Source: Flammulina velutipes
Lineage: Eukaryota > Basidiomycota > Agaricomycetes > Agaricales > Physalacriaceae
Assembly: GCA_011800155.1 (NCBI GenBank)
Contig: CM022378.1
Span: 186,001-250,000 of the forward strand
DNA length: 64,000 bases
Direction: 5' to 3'
Positions 1 to 12,800 of the stretch are shown here, piece after piece (the stretch's first letter is position 1; each line of letters opens with the position of its first letter). Position numbers and translations under genes: made by a program. The notes below the pieces were generated by a model. That model was not told where the DNA came from. It saw only the letters and a list, made by a program, of their open reading frames with translations, and made no database searches.

Positions 1-352
1 GAAGGACGGGATCATGGTGGTTGATGCGCCAACACGAAACCGATGTGATGCAATGTCGAATCCAGTACACAAGGCGGAAACGGTCGGAGGTTGAATGTAT
101 CAGAGGAACCCGAATATACCACGGCGGAGCAAAGCTCACTGAAGGGAATGATGATACTTTCGGAACCGAAACCCCACACAGAGTGGTGGACAGTCAAATA
201 GATGATAATCTGAGGAGAATATGTGGAAACGGGTACTAGCTGTCATAGCGGAAAGCAGAGCGTGATGGGGGTGCAAACAGACGAAAACCAAATTGCACAA
301 ATTGCCAATAGAAAGTGGAGGGGGAGAGACAACAAACAGGCAGAATAACTCA
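1..352. other. no gene recognised
   Basis: Open frames here are short and overlap on both strands without recognisable motifs. The stretch probably holds the 3' flank of the minus-strand zinc-binding gene that follows. Confidence 0.4.
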
Positions 353-1661
353 CTAATGACTACAGCTTGTGTTGCGCGACAGCGCTCCGTGTGCCTTCCC
401 ACAGAAGCTGCATATATGGGCCCGGCCATCTTCATGTTGGTGTGTGCAACCAGACCCGAGGTTATACTCGACACAGATCCTACGGTTTTCCCGGAACCCA
501 GAAGAAGGTGTTACGGTCCATAATTCTCCCTCCTTGTGCATCGAGTAACACGGTCGAGCATCCGACGAAGTAGTTATGTGGGCGGGATGGTCTCGGATGG
601 TGTGTGGGGCGCCACATATGATGCATGTGGGAGAAGTAGACGGTCGCTTCAGAATTGAAGGACATGCTGGTTGAAGATAAAGAAACGCCGCCTCTCGCGC
701 GCGCATACACCCATCCACTGATTGCACACAATAGTCCATGCTGAATAGAATGCCGCGCACGATGTCGTGCAGCGCGCTCCTCTCGAATGAGTACCAGACT
801 GAGTAGGTGTCTTCGAAGGCTGAATAATGAATGAAGAGCCGATGCTTGTGAAACTCACCTGCAAACTATGGCGGCTGTGGATCTGCTGAGACTGCTCCCG
901 CTGAGCCCAATATGACCAAGGCTGCCTCCAAGTTTGCCATCGCCTCCTGCCACTTCAACGGCGATAGGCAAGTAGATGCCTCATCTAAGCCCCAGGTAGT
1001 CGCCATCTTCGCCACGTCAAAAGGGGTGACTTTGACGTCGGAGGAGCTGGTGTCGGAGGAGCCATCGGGACGAAACAGTTTGGTTTCTAGTTCATGCAGA
1101 TTGCGCTGGGCTAGCTGGAGACGTTCATTGGTGAACCAGTTTATTGGCGAGAGTGTGTAGGAATACATCTGGAATGATAACTGGTGGCCGTTGGGCTGGA
1201 GTACGAGTAATCGGTGCTGAAAGAATTATTGAGGGAATGACATAGCGCAACTTTGACCCGTCTTTGTCCCGCGAACTATCCGTCGATTTTTCTCCCTTCT
1301 TCCTCTGATGATGCTCGACCGTCCGTCGTAGAAATATCGGCAGTGGGCCCACCTGGTTGCAGTATGCTTAGCTGTAGACCAAGTCATTGAGTTCTTCCCC
1401 CGAATATGGATGCATGGCTAGCAGAGGTTGCCCCGGGAATCTCTGTCTGTCCATCCAGCAGTCTGATGTTTGGGCGACGCCGTCCTCGTTGTGGGCTTCA
1501 ATGAGAGAATTTTGCTTGTTCCGGATACGGAGTGATTGTCCCGACACGTCCAACATGGGAGGCAAGACCATCTTTGCGTCGAAGTCAAAGGAGTCCGGAA
1601 TTGGTGCCGGGATACCAGCGTTCGGAAGATTGGTCGTTGTCATTCTCGTCCAGGATTGCAA
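353..1661 (-). CDS. Cys/His-rich zinc-binding protein, possibly broken
   Basis: Three coding-looking blocks run on the minus strand: 1661-1368, 1168-859 and 819-353. The last holds a Cys/His cluster: TCIICGAPH, then RICVEYNLGSGC, then HICSFCGKAHGALS, in the style of zinc-knuckle or CCCH arrays. A 39-bp intron (858-820, GTGAGT..CAG) joins the second and third blocks. The frame used upstream of that intron meets a TAG just before the donor, while the neighbouring frame stays open, so a one-base frameshift or another splice choice is needed. I do not recognise the family with certainty; similar Cys/His tails occur in proteins associated with mobile elements in mushrooms, which is recollection rather than a match. 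The start at 1661 is only the first ATG of the block. Confidence 0.4.
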
Positions 1662-2049
1662 TAAACCAAGAAAAAAACAGGAGAGAGATAGAAGCGGGAC
1701 TCAGAGGAACACTTGAATCTCGAAGATGAACGCGACAAGGAAAGGACTAAGGACTTGTCGCGCACATGATTTCGTTTCCAAAAGGGAAAGTCACGGATGG
1801 GACCGAAATCTATTAAGCCATCGTCTACAGCACTCTCTTGCCTTATCTAACACTTGTGCTAGACGTTCGCAAGCTCTTGTAGCGTCAGCTAACAATGAGA
1901 GGCCGGAATCACTCGCAATCCAAGGGTATAGAGCTAAGAAACCGGCCCGCCGTGCCGATCTAGGAGGCGGCTCGCCACATTGCTTTTGTATACTTGTCAC
2001 AGAAGACTAATTATCTAACTAATATACTATCTGATGCAAAAAATCGCAG
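1662..2049. other. intergenic, nothing recognised
   Basis: Short overlapping open frames only. It separates two minus-strand genes, so it holds the terminator of the MYND gene and the promoter of the zinc-binding gene. Confidence 0.5.
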
Positions 2050-3508
2050 CTAAAGATACCACTCAAGGTCAACAGCCCCAGGATCTCTCTCAGCCTGCTG
2101 GCACTGTGACCGGTGGCCCTGTGTCATCCACACCTCTCTGAAGCATTCCTGGGAGCAGACAAACACAGCATAGCATTTAGTGCACATCTTCATAGGAGTC
2201 GATTCCACCGATTTCCCACACTGTGCATATATTAGCAAATGCACAACACCAGGGGCAAATACTCACCTTCAAGTTCATACAGCGTGTGAACGGACAGTCG
2301 GGGTTGTTGTAGGCTGAGATGGGTAGACCGGGAATTTCCAAGTCAAAAGGACCCTGGTCTGCGTACTCCTCGGCAAGCTTCTTGCTGGCCATATCGAAAT
2401 GTTGCGATAGAACCCAGACATGGTAAGCGATGCCCGGATTGTCATGCATATCGACCATAATCAGATCCTGGAAGGCGGTGAAGTAATCTGGCAGCAGATC
2501 TTGAAAGCGTCGCAATGGAGCTCTGCTATATGCCAGGATAGGCAGAAGATGGGATCGCAACGCGGCTGCCATGACGTGGTAGGTGTCTGCAGCACCAAGG
2601 AGCTTGGCCAGGAGAGAGAAAAGCGCCACGACCACCCGCGTCCGCCAAAAATCGTCGAAACGCCCCGACATGATAGACATGAGAGCACGGCAGACTATTT
2701 TCGTGAGCCTCAATAGCATCGGCAGGGGTAGGAAATCTAGGGTAAAGGAGGCGCTCAGAGCGAGGGTCCGAAGGACTTTCCGAATGATGTTATCAGCAGG
2801 AGAGCCTTCAACAACAGCAGCGGGGTCCCTGGAGAATACCACGATCTTCTCGATTAGCGGCAGAAAGGTATCGATGGGATACTCCCTGAGCACATTGCGC
2901 GTGACCTGGTCGGTTGCTATATCGAGGGCTCTGAGTTGGAGAAATGCAATCTCAAGAACAGACCATGAGGGATGCGGGATGGAAGCCAATGATGCCTGGA
3001 TATACGCATCGAAGATGGTCTGAACGAACTGCTGCCGGGGACTTTCCGCGTAACTCTTCAGGATGTCGCGGCATTTGGGGGATCGCAGACAGTGCCAAAG
3101 GAATTGAGTCGATGTGTAGAAAGGAGAAATGGCATCCGTTTCTGCCAGGACTTCCCAATTGGTAACCTTGATAAAGTATGCCAGCCACTGGAGAAGCGAT
3201 GGCCCATGGTGATCGAAGAAAACATGGATGGGTCGGGGGAATTCAATTGCGTTGTACAGCACTGTGTCCTCGATAGGGTACTCCACGTAGGGCCGGGTTA
3301 CATCCCAGAGAATGGATATGATCTGCAATGCGATGTCTCCTGACGGTGACAGCTGGCCAGAAGTGGGGATGTTTGTGGCGCCAGGGCGAAACTCTGGAAA
3401 CTCGCGTAGCAGGGTCTCATAACGCGGAGATGTACTGAACTGGGGACTGTACAGCAAAAGGGCGTGTGCAGGTATGTCGGACAAGTGGGCGCGCGCAAGT
3501 AAAGACAT
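2050..3508 (-). CDS. MYND-type zinc finger protein
   Basis: About 470 residues in two exons: 3508-2267 and 2220-2050, with a 46-bp intron at 2221-2266 (GTGAGT..CAG). The first exon is a long helical, Leu-rich region without a recognised domain. The finger lies at the extreme C-terminus and is split by the intron: CMNLK, then CGKSVES, CTKC, FVCSQEC and HRSQC. This is the C-x2-C ... C-x2-C ... C-x3-C ... H-x3-C spacing of MYND fingers, which usually mediate protein contacts. A C-terminal MYND finger after a large helical body is common in mushroom proteins of unknown role. The ATG at 3508 opens the frame. Function beyond the finger is unknown. Confidence 0.75.
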
Positions 3509-4328
3509 TGCTGTGGATGAGCATCAGCTGCGTCGAGTGGGATCATATGAGCACATACCTTACAAAGCAGGTGAAGGAAAGGTGTGGTTAAGAAGAAAAT
3601 AAGCCCGCCGCCCGCCGTATAAGTAGAAGCTAAAACAAAGGAAAGATAGTGATGAAAGGGAGACACCCAAAGTACCAAGGCTCTCAGTCATTCTGCCAAC
3701 GATGTATATAACATGTTTGTTCAAAGTCAAACAAAGGTCGGTCGAAGGCAGACAACGTACCCCTGAGGTACTATGGGCGACTGGATGCCCTCCCAGCTGT
3801 ACCCGCTCCGACGAGAGCATCGTCGACCTACATAGAGTCCATCCGTTACTGCGATCCATTCTGTTGCCATAGATGGCGTACTTGTTGGCTCTCCCCTTCA
3901 CTGAATGCTTCGTCTTATTGCAGGTTCATGTCAGAAAAGACCTTTTGTTTGGCCCATCTCCGCGCGCAGGAGGATTGTGTTCTTTGCGCTCGTTCCAGCA
4001 AAAAGTGAACAGTCTCGATAAGTCCAACGGAATGGTGGCGTCTAATATACTCAACCGGTTCTGCTTGATATGTTGCAGGAATGCGGACATTTTAAGGAGC
4101 TTGGTTGACGGGCGACAAGCAAGAGGTAAGGCCGATTCAGATCTCTCACATTGATGTGGCCACGCGAGAGCTCCAACGGTGATTTCCGCAGAGAGCCGAA
4201 TGACCGCCGCTGTGATGCGGATCATGAACGGCACTGACGGCGCGATACCTCAAGGCTCACAGCGCAAGCATTGAATGAGACCAATACGAGACGAATGTAC
4301 TGAAGAGAAATCAATGAACATTTTGATT
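3509..4328. other. intergenic, nothing recognised
   Basis: Several frames of 60-110 codons overlap on both strands without motifs. It holds the promoter of the MYND gene and the 3' flank of the interrupted zinc-finger gene. Confidence 0.45.
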
Positions 4329-6227
4329 TCAAGCAGATTGTATATTGGAATCCGTTGCCATATCAGACATAGCGGTTCTTGTCGACTTCCAGTGACGAGC
4401 TCGCGAGGGAGTAACTGGTGTTGCCATACTTCGCTTCTCTCCTCGAATGCCTTGTTCTGCAACCGCCGTTGGATTCGCTGGTACCGGTGGTGCCAATTCC
4501 ATCACCCGCACCTCAACTTTTTCCGCAGGAATCCCGAGCGCCGCTTCCTCCTCAGCCAGAATGGCAATCTTCGAGCTAAAAGGCTCAGAGATGTTGTTCC
4601 GCCATGTGGGATGCCTTTCGTCGAGATGGCAGCCCATATTGTACTTCCAATATACCTCGTCGCATAACATGCACTTGATTGGCACATTAGTACATGGTTT
4701 AGACGCGCTAATATTGGATGCATTCGAGATTCTGAACCGGTAAGCATCCGAGCACGTTGAGGATGTAACCTTTGTCGATTTTAAGAGTGCATGAGCCGTT
4801 TGATATCTCTTTACCACAAAATCCGCATAAATTCAATTGAGATATATGATATTCTCTGTCAGAGGTATATCCATACGCAGAAAGTTTACATGACATTACC
4901 GAAAATTGCGAAGTACCTGGCATAGCACGCATTCTATGGAGGATATGCTTGCCCATGTGGTTCTGGCGTTGAGAGGATTCTATACTCTTGTTGCATACAC
5001 TGCACAGCCGGCGAGTCTGTGCCGCTGCTGGGATAGATATCAAGGAGGTAGCATGACGAACGATGCCTGTCAAGATAATCAGTATAGACTCTGCAGGACG
5101 CAAACATTACCCACCATTGGCAGTAAATGCCTCATAAGGAAAGACACCCTTCTTGACGTGGTTGCAGACAGGGATTTCTTCACGGATTTCATCGTCTCTA
5201 GCTCGTCGGCGAAGTGCAGTTTCGAGTTCCGACAGTTTCTCCTCTGTGAATCGCCATGTCTCCCCGCGTCCCCTGAGCACAAAAGCAACTGAGAGTGGCA
5301 GATGCTCTGCCGCGATGGCTGTCAGTTCGTCACGACGGAGAGGCTGAGTTATACTGCCGTTGGCAATCACTTTGAGGTTGCGTGTGTGAGTGACGGAGAC
5401 GACATCAGTACGCCGCTTCTTTCCCGACTCGCACTCGATTGGAGTTGTCGACCAGTCCCAAACGAGTTTATCGTCGTCGAGACTTGGGAGTAGCGAAAGG
5501 ATCTGTCCCGAGAGCTCATAGCGGGAATTTGGTAACGATATTTCGCTGATTGGGACGGCAAACACAGAGCTGGATGAGGTACGGATAGTGGTGCATTGGA
5601 GAATGGCAAGAGAAACATCGCCGTTGTTGACAGCGACAAGAGAGGCAAAAAGACCACCGACAGTGAATGTATCCTTGTTGGACTTGATTTCGATGTTGGA
5701 TACAGAATGGTCCCATCCATCTCCACGGGCGCTGAGGGTACGGAAACGGAGAAGACGATCATGGCTTTTATGATGATCTGAGTCGAAATTGGGATTCATC
5801 TTTTGGCGTAAAATGGTCTTCTTGTGGACACCTTTCGAGTTGCTGTCGTCGAGTTTCATCCAGATGGAATGAGGTGTACCGGACTCGTTTGGAACTACGC
5901 TGTCCTTCTCTGCAGCAAGTGCCGCTTCACCGTCGAAGGATAAGATCTTTGCTGCATCCGAGAGAATGATCTCGGGGTCAAGATCACTAGCTATCGTAGT
6001 AGCATCGAGCTGACTGGCGGCGTCGACGATTGAGCGGTCAGCTTCCTTGGACAACCCCGGATAACGGTTTCCATTGGGACGCATCAAGTCAACGCCGGAT
6101 TCGTCCAAAGTTGCCTCCAAGTTAATGGAGTATCCCGCACGTTCCAAGCATGCTGACGCCTCTTCCGCACCCTTTTTGAAGCATGACTCCAGATCGCAAG
6201 AGCCAGCAGTCAACTCTCCCTTCCAGT
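4329..6227 (-). pseudogene. C-terminal half of interrupted zinc-finger gene
   Basis: Downstream half of a minus-strand gene whose N-terminal half lies at 16235-18524, beyond a 10-kb insert. It begins in frame at the insert border with HWKGELTAGSCDL and runs about 370 residues to an intron near 5107 (donor GTGGGT, acceptor ACAG). It continues with Cys pairs CSVCNKS, CGFCGKE and KCMLCDE followed by HLDERH, a likely zinc-binding tail, and a Lys/Arg-rich C-terminus. Near 4771-4780 the frame must shift by one base to connect the second and third Cys pairs, so the copy is broken even apart from the insert. It belongs to a large mushroom family that I know only as uncharacterised; a transposase origin is inferred from motifs in the other half. 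Confidence 0.75.
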
Positions 6228-6844
6228 GCACCCTATGCTATACAGATAACTAGTTAAGAGGCTCTAGTGGCGGGGCCAAATAACTAGTTACTGGCCGATG
6301 CTATAGGGCCATATTTTGGCTGGTAGAAATGGCTGGCTGGCGGGCTGGGGCGGGCTGGGATGGGGCGGGATGGGTCCCAAATATGGATAGGAATTGATGG
6401 GAGCATGTAGGGATTGATGGGCAGGGGGAGGGGGAGCAGGGGATGGGGAAATGTGGCCACACATAAATCCGGACCTAGGGATTGATGGCTACTGATGTCA
6501 TTGATTGTCCAGGGGGATGGGGGATGGGGATAGAAATTGTGGCACCAGGAAAATCCGGACCTAGGGTTTGATGGGGGCAGGGGATGGGGGGATGGGGGCA
6601 GGAGAAATGTGGCCACAGGAAAATCCGGACCTATGAATTGATGGGAACTGATGAGATTGATGGGGGAGGGGAATGGGGGATGGGGGCAGGGGGATTGGAG
6701 GCAGGGGACAATTGTGGCACCAGGATAAATACTGGGCTATTGCCAGGGTATGAGGAGGGTATGAGAGGGATGATTGTAGGTTGAAAAATAAAATTCTTTC
6801 TAACTATCAGAAACATGAATGGGGGTGTAGCAGCTACTGAAACC

Positions 6845-6849
<5 letters not shown>
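6228..6849 (+). repeat. left outer inverted repeat of foldback
   Basis: Purine-rich on the plus strand (GGGGATGGGGG tracts), with a sub-repeat built on AATCCGGACCTAGGG recurring several times. It is the near-identical inverted copy of 15613-16234 with small balanced indels. It ends at the AACAA that borders the LINE. Confidence 0.9.
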
Positions 6850-6876
<27 letters not shown>

Positions 6877-9800
6877 CCACCATCACCACCCCGACCCCGG
6901 CATCCGGTATCGCTCATTTATGCTCAGTTTCACTCAATCTCTTCTCTGAAATCTCGTCTCTCACATTCGTTATTGACTCACAATTTCCCGGAGAATTTTC
7001 GACAATGTCCACGCCCTCTACACCGTCCCGACTTCCCCCGCTCCGACCTCCTCCTCTGTCACCTGCCCGTCCTCCCTCACCAGGCGTCGGCGCCTTTATC
7101 GCTAATGATGGCGCTTCTTCCCTAGCCCCAAGAGGATGCGAACTGATCGTCCGAGACGTCAGACCGGCAGCAGGATTAACGGCAGCGGAAACTATAGAAG
7201 CAGCGATCCAGGCAAACACATCTTCCTCCGACGATATCTCCATCTCGCTCAAGACATCACCTTCCATCACACTCTTTCGCGTATCAATCTCCTCTGCCAA
7301 ACACTCCGACACCTACTGTTACGTACGCCTCGCGCAGGATGTCGCGTCCCTTCACTCCCAACCACGCCCCGACCTTCTCTCTGACTGGATCCCCGCTATC
7401 AAAGCTCTTGACGCGTCGTGGGCTCCCGCATGGAGTCCAGCCCGCCAAGGACGTGACAGGCTAACATGGGTCAAGGTTTCGAGCCTCTCTGGGAACCCGG
7501 ACAAGACCGTCGCCAGGAAGGAACTCGATGTCATTGTGGCGCACCTCAAAGGTTTGGGATATCATATCACCAGCTCATGGCCATTCCCTGGTCACCGAGA
7601 TGGTGCGGTCATCCTGGGGTTCACCCATGAGGTCACCCGCCTTCTCAAATCGGGGTCGTTCACTATTCCTCCAGCGCATCGTGGCGCCGCAACTCCATCA
7701 CCCCCCATCACCGTCACTGTCTCCCGCCCATTCTCTCAAATCGAACCCGTATACGCTTTCGAACTCGCAGTCACTGGCATATCGCAGTATGATCCTTCCT
7801 TTCCCCAGGAGCTCGACAAGTACTTCCAGCAGGGATATCAGGACGAAAGTGGTTCCTTGTGGGTCTCCAGCCGCGTAGTTGGTGACGCCTACCTCTTCGT
7901 TATGAAGACGTGGCAGGCCACTCGACAGGTCCTCTCCCACAAGGATATCTTCGAAAGCCACGTCCAAATCAATGCCGAAGTTGATCACCCGCGCCTGGTC
8001 TTTGACATCAACAACAGTTCGACGTTGCCCACCCGTCCTTCTCAGGTCATTCGCGATGCCGGGAAATCAGTGCAGAAAATGCTCGACGACGTCCGAAGCT
8101 CCGTGGATTCCCTTCGAGCGCAGTCCGCCACTCAGTTCGCTGCGATCGATCGACGTTTCTTAGCAGTGGACGACGGCATGAAACACATCACGCAGGGAGT
8201 CCTCAATATCGCCGGTTCAGTTCAGGCTTTACAGGTCGGCATGTTTTCGCAGCAGAAACGCTTGCAACTCGGTGATGAGCGTTCCATTCTTTTGCGAAAA
8301 CTCGATCGCCTCAACACCGCACTTGATCGTTCCATTGCTCATGACCCTCCATCCGCCGCAAACATTCAAACCCAAATCAAAGAACTCGAAGCGCAGCTCG
8401 ACGCCGTGGACGACAACATTGCCAACGCCGACTCCGCTATTACAAAGTCCATTGCCGCCCCTCCTACTATTCCTCCTCCCCATATCACCCCTACGTCTGT
8501 CTACCCCAGCCGTCCGCGTCCTCAGACGCCGGAAACTCCGACGCCCGCCCCAAAACGTTCCGCAGCAGAAGGCTCATCACGTCCAGCGAAACGTTCGACG
8601 TCAAGTAAGGCGGGTGCTGATAAGCGTGGTAACAACTTTGCCACCACTCAGACCCCCATGGAGTTTGATGATACTGACGCCGATGAGGTTGTAGAGATGA
8701 TAGATGCTACGGGACGAGCTTCTCAGGGTACTAGTGGTGCTGGCTCTGTACGTTTCCTTTGCTCTGGCTTTGCGGACTCTAATGGCTCAGTCTTAGGCTT
8801 GACTCCGTCCTGCGAGCTGAAGGTCTCTCCGACTCCTAATCTGACTCTTTATTCTTGCCTATACTATATACCACTTACTTCGCTGTCGTTTTTGGCTTGT
8901 ATTTCTTACTTACTTCGATTTTCTCTACTTGTTTTACGGACACTGCTATTCCCCATTGTCTCGAACTTTCGGCACTCTCCGTCGAGCTGTCTTTACTTGC
9001 TTGCCATTATGTGGCTTACTCTCTTTACTGCTCCTGTTTCTGCAATGTCTTTACCTGCTTCCTCTCTTTCTATCTATGCCTTGAATGCGAACGGAATGGG
9101 TCACGCGCTCAAGGTCCATCATATCAATTCAGCTATCAATTTCCGACGTCCCTCAGCCTTTGTTATTTCAGAGCTAAAGTCTACAACACCCGTCGCTGGG
9201 AAACTGCCTGGCAATGACTATAACATCTTCGAGGAACAGTCTCAACCCACAGCAAAAACATGGAAATGGGGGGTAGTCCTTGGTATCCGAAAGGACATCC
9301 AAGTTGTCCAACGAGTCTCTATCTCTGACGCGGCACTTAAAGGACGGGTCGTCGCTGTTGACGTCGCTCTTTCTGACAGTAATGGTGGTGCCTTTCTGCA
9401 TAGGATCTTTGCCGTCTACGCACCTTGGGACCCTGGTAATAATGATCTTACCAGAGCATTTTGGCGCTGTTTGTCAACTCTATGCGTCTCCACCCCTCAT
9501 GGCTGGTCTCTAACGGGAGATCTTAACGCGACTATCTCGAACATTGAAAGGGGGTCAGGATCAGAAGACCGTTCCTTCTATTTGGCCTTCCTACGTGAAA
9601 CTAATGCTTTAGATGTATGGAAGCTATATCCGGAACGTACCCGTCAGCGGGATTGGACTTGTCGTGGTAAATCTGCATCGGAAGGAGGTACAATCATTGA
9701 CCGCCTCGTTGTATCGCCTACGGGTGTTTTGGATGCCCATGTCTACGCGGCAAGTCATCCCAATGATTATATCCCTGTCACTGACCATCGTCCTATTTTG

Positions 9801-12800
9801 GGTTTTGTGGTTCCCGCACATTCTAATTCGTCGTTCGCACCCCTTGACCTTGTTCCGGACGTGACAAGACCTCGGACGCGATACCCAAGGAAGTCGGAGA
9901 AGCATCTCTTTGTGGACTTTGAGGAGAAAGCTCAGCATCGGGCCGAAGCATTGGATCTGTTTTCCATCTCACTCACAGACGACACATCTTGGCTACAACT
10001 CTACACTGGAATGACTGAAGTTCTGGTTGACACCGCAAATCAGGTTTTTGGTCGACACCAACCCTACGCTGCTCGTCAACGAAACGATCTGACCTCACCG
10101 GCTATACAGGCGCTTAGGCGAGAACTTCGTCATATCGGAGGGTGCTTATTCCTTGTTCGAAAACCTACTCTAGCTTGTGTTTCGGCTACTACGAGGGCCT
10201 ACTTCATGGAATTTCAACGAAATCACTCCTCTCCAGACGGGCAACCTCCAGATGTATCTGAGTTGACGAATTTGCTACGGGAACAACGCCGCTCGATCGC
10301 AAAGGCTCTATACTCCGAACGAGCGCGTGAAGCATATGAGCAGTCTCGCCGTCGGGATCGACACAAGATCAAGCTAGCGCTGCTTTCTGGATCTACGCGA
10401 AAGTTAGTTGCACCTGTCGGGGAATATATTGGACTCCCGATGATAGTAAACAAAACTGGAAGTGATGATCTTGTCTCTACCGCTACAGCTGTCAAAAACG
10501 AAACTCGCCAGTACTTTTCGAAGCTATATGAACGACCTCCGCCTCCAGATGTTCCGAAACCATGGCTTGATTGCGAGTCGATACAACAAGTTAGGGATCG
10601 TGTCTTGGCTGACCCTTTCATCTGGCCGAAGGCTGCTTCGATTACGGACTATCGTGCCATGCTTCGAAAGGGTAACGCCAAACCTTCTCCAGGACCAGAT
10701 GGCTGGGAGAAATGGTGCGTTAAAAGTCTGAATAACAGGACTCTTGCTCTCGTCCTCGATCTGCATAACTATACTGTCCGCACCAACCACTTCCCGGGCA
10801 ATATCAAAGATGTCTGGGCAACGGCTCTCTACAAGCGTGGCCTTAGAACTAATCTCGCTAACTATCGGGGTCTTCAAATCTCCAACTTTCTCGCAAACTC
10901 TCCGATGACGTGGCTAAACTACTGTCTCACACCTTATGTCTCTCGACTGGGAATCATACCGGAAACTCAGGTTGCGACCCAGCAAGGTGTGCAAACTCGC
11001 GATCTCATTAGTTTTCTATCAGGAGTCAAAACTTGGGCTCGGCGTCACAAACAGGAACTCTGGTGTCTAAAGCGAGACCAGATGAAAGGCTTTGACTATC
11101 TGTCTCCCCGAGGCTTTCACGATGCTATTACCGCATATGGCTTACCACTGGCGATCATTGATCTAGATATCGCGGCTCAAGACGAAGTTAAATGCTCTAT
11201 TCGGACTGCATATGGCATGACAGATCCTATTGTCATATCGGGTGTTACTAAACAAGGTGGTCCGCTCTCGCCATTGAAATCTACTCTAACAACAAGTCTT
11301 GGGCATCGCTGGTTATCAGACCTGACGGCGGAGAGCGCTAACGGCATCACCATTCGTTCATCTTCTGCAGCGTCACTTGACCCACACCTTCCTGATGACC
11401 GCCTCGAGTTGCCTTTGACCATGACTGAAGCTATGGACGACTCATTTCTGTTTGCTCGAAACCGTGAAGGACTAATGTATTTCTGTCTCTCGATGGAGCG
11501 TTTCCAGTTCGCGTACGGCTGGCTAACTCAGTGGTCGAAGACAGTTGCATATGTTCTACAGCCCGAAGATGACCCGCCACCTCGAATCTTCTTACCGTCG
11601 GTGACTAACAGGCCAGGTGTTCACCCATGGAAAATGACGTTCCATACAGTCCCGGTCATCAAAGACGAGCTAGAGATGCTGCGAACAAAGGTTGACGACC
11701 CGACCGCACGCTTCTTGGAGATTGACAATTTCTTCAAAGACCTCTCGATCCCCCGCTTTTCTATGCGAACTCCTATCACACTGATTAGGAAGATCTTTGT
11801 CCAACATCTGGCGTCTAGGGCTAGGGCTCTGCTCTCTCTTCAGCCAATAACACTGTCTGATGCTGAGAAACTTGACCATCAGCTTGCGCTCAAAGTTCAT
11901 GACGCGCTGGGCTTCCCTTACCGCCCGCTCACGAACATTCTTACACTACCGATCGCATACCACGGGTTCGAGTTTCCATCTATCTCGCGCATCAATGCTT
12001 CGCTCGCAGTAGAAGGACTGGCTCGAGACCTGAACCATCATATCAAAGCTTACCGAGACATGGCTCGCATCACTCTGGCTGATTGGACTTGCTCTATCAA
12101 CGACTGTATCAACCCCCTGGACGGCGACGGATTTGGAAAGGTCTTTACACGGCACCGGGGTCGCATTCCAACTAGCTGGATTGTGGCGCAACAGGTTCTC
12201 AGATCACAAGAGATCAATCTGAGACTAACGGACCAAAGCTACATCCTCAGAGGCGACGTCAGCCTGTCGCACGCTGCAGCGATCTGCCGTCATCGACGTC
12301 TCCCTGTCCCTCATGGTCGTACTTGGCATTCTCTCCGCGCTAAAGGTGTCTGCCGACTGCTTGATGTTGGGCACTGGGACGAAGGTCTCTTCATTGTCGA
12401 TCTAGTTCCACCATTTCCCACCGTACTAGCTTCACAAAGAGGCGCGAAACAATCCTGGGAAGACATGTCGGTTCTATTCAACGGCATAAACATCAATTCT
12501 CTGAGCCTCGGTGAACCTGACCTCTTACGGCCCCGAGAGATACGTCGTCGGGACGCCGAGAACTCGGTTCTTTGGTTCGCTAATATCTCTGGTCTTCAAC
12601 CTTCATCTTGTACATCATCTGAGCCGGGAACGACACTCTGGGCATCAGACGGCTCTGCATATCCTGCGTCTGCTGGTCCTCTTGAACCCAAGTCCATCAT
12701 TTCTGCAGCAACAGGCCCCGTCACGGTAGCAATGCGCATTACGGGCAGAGCAAATTCAGTGCTTCATTCCGAAGTCTTTGGCATTATCACTAATTTTGTT

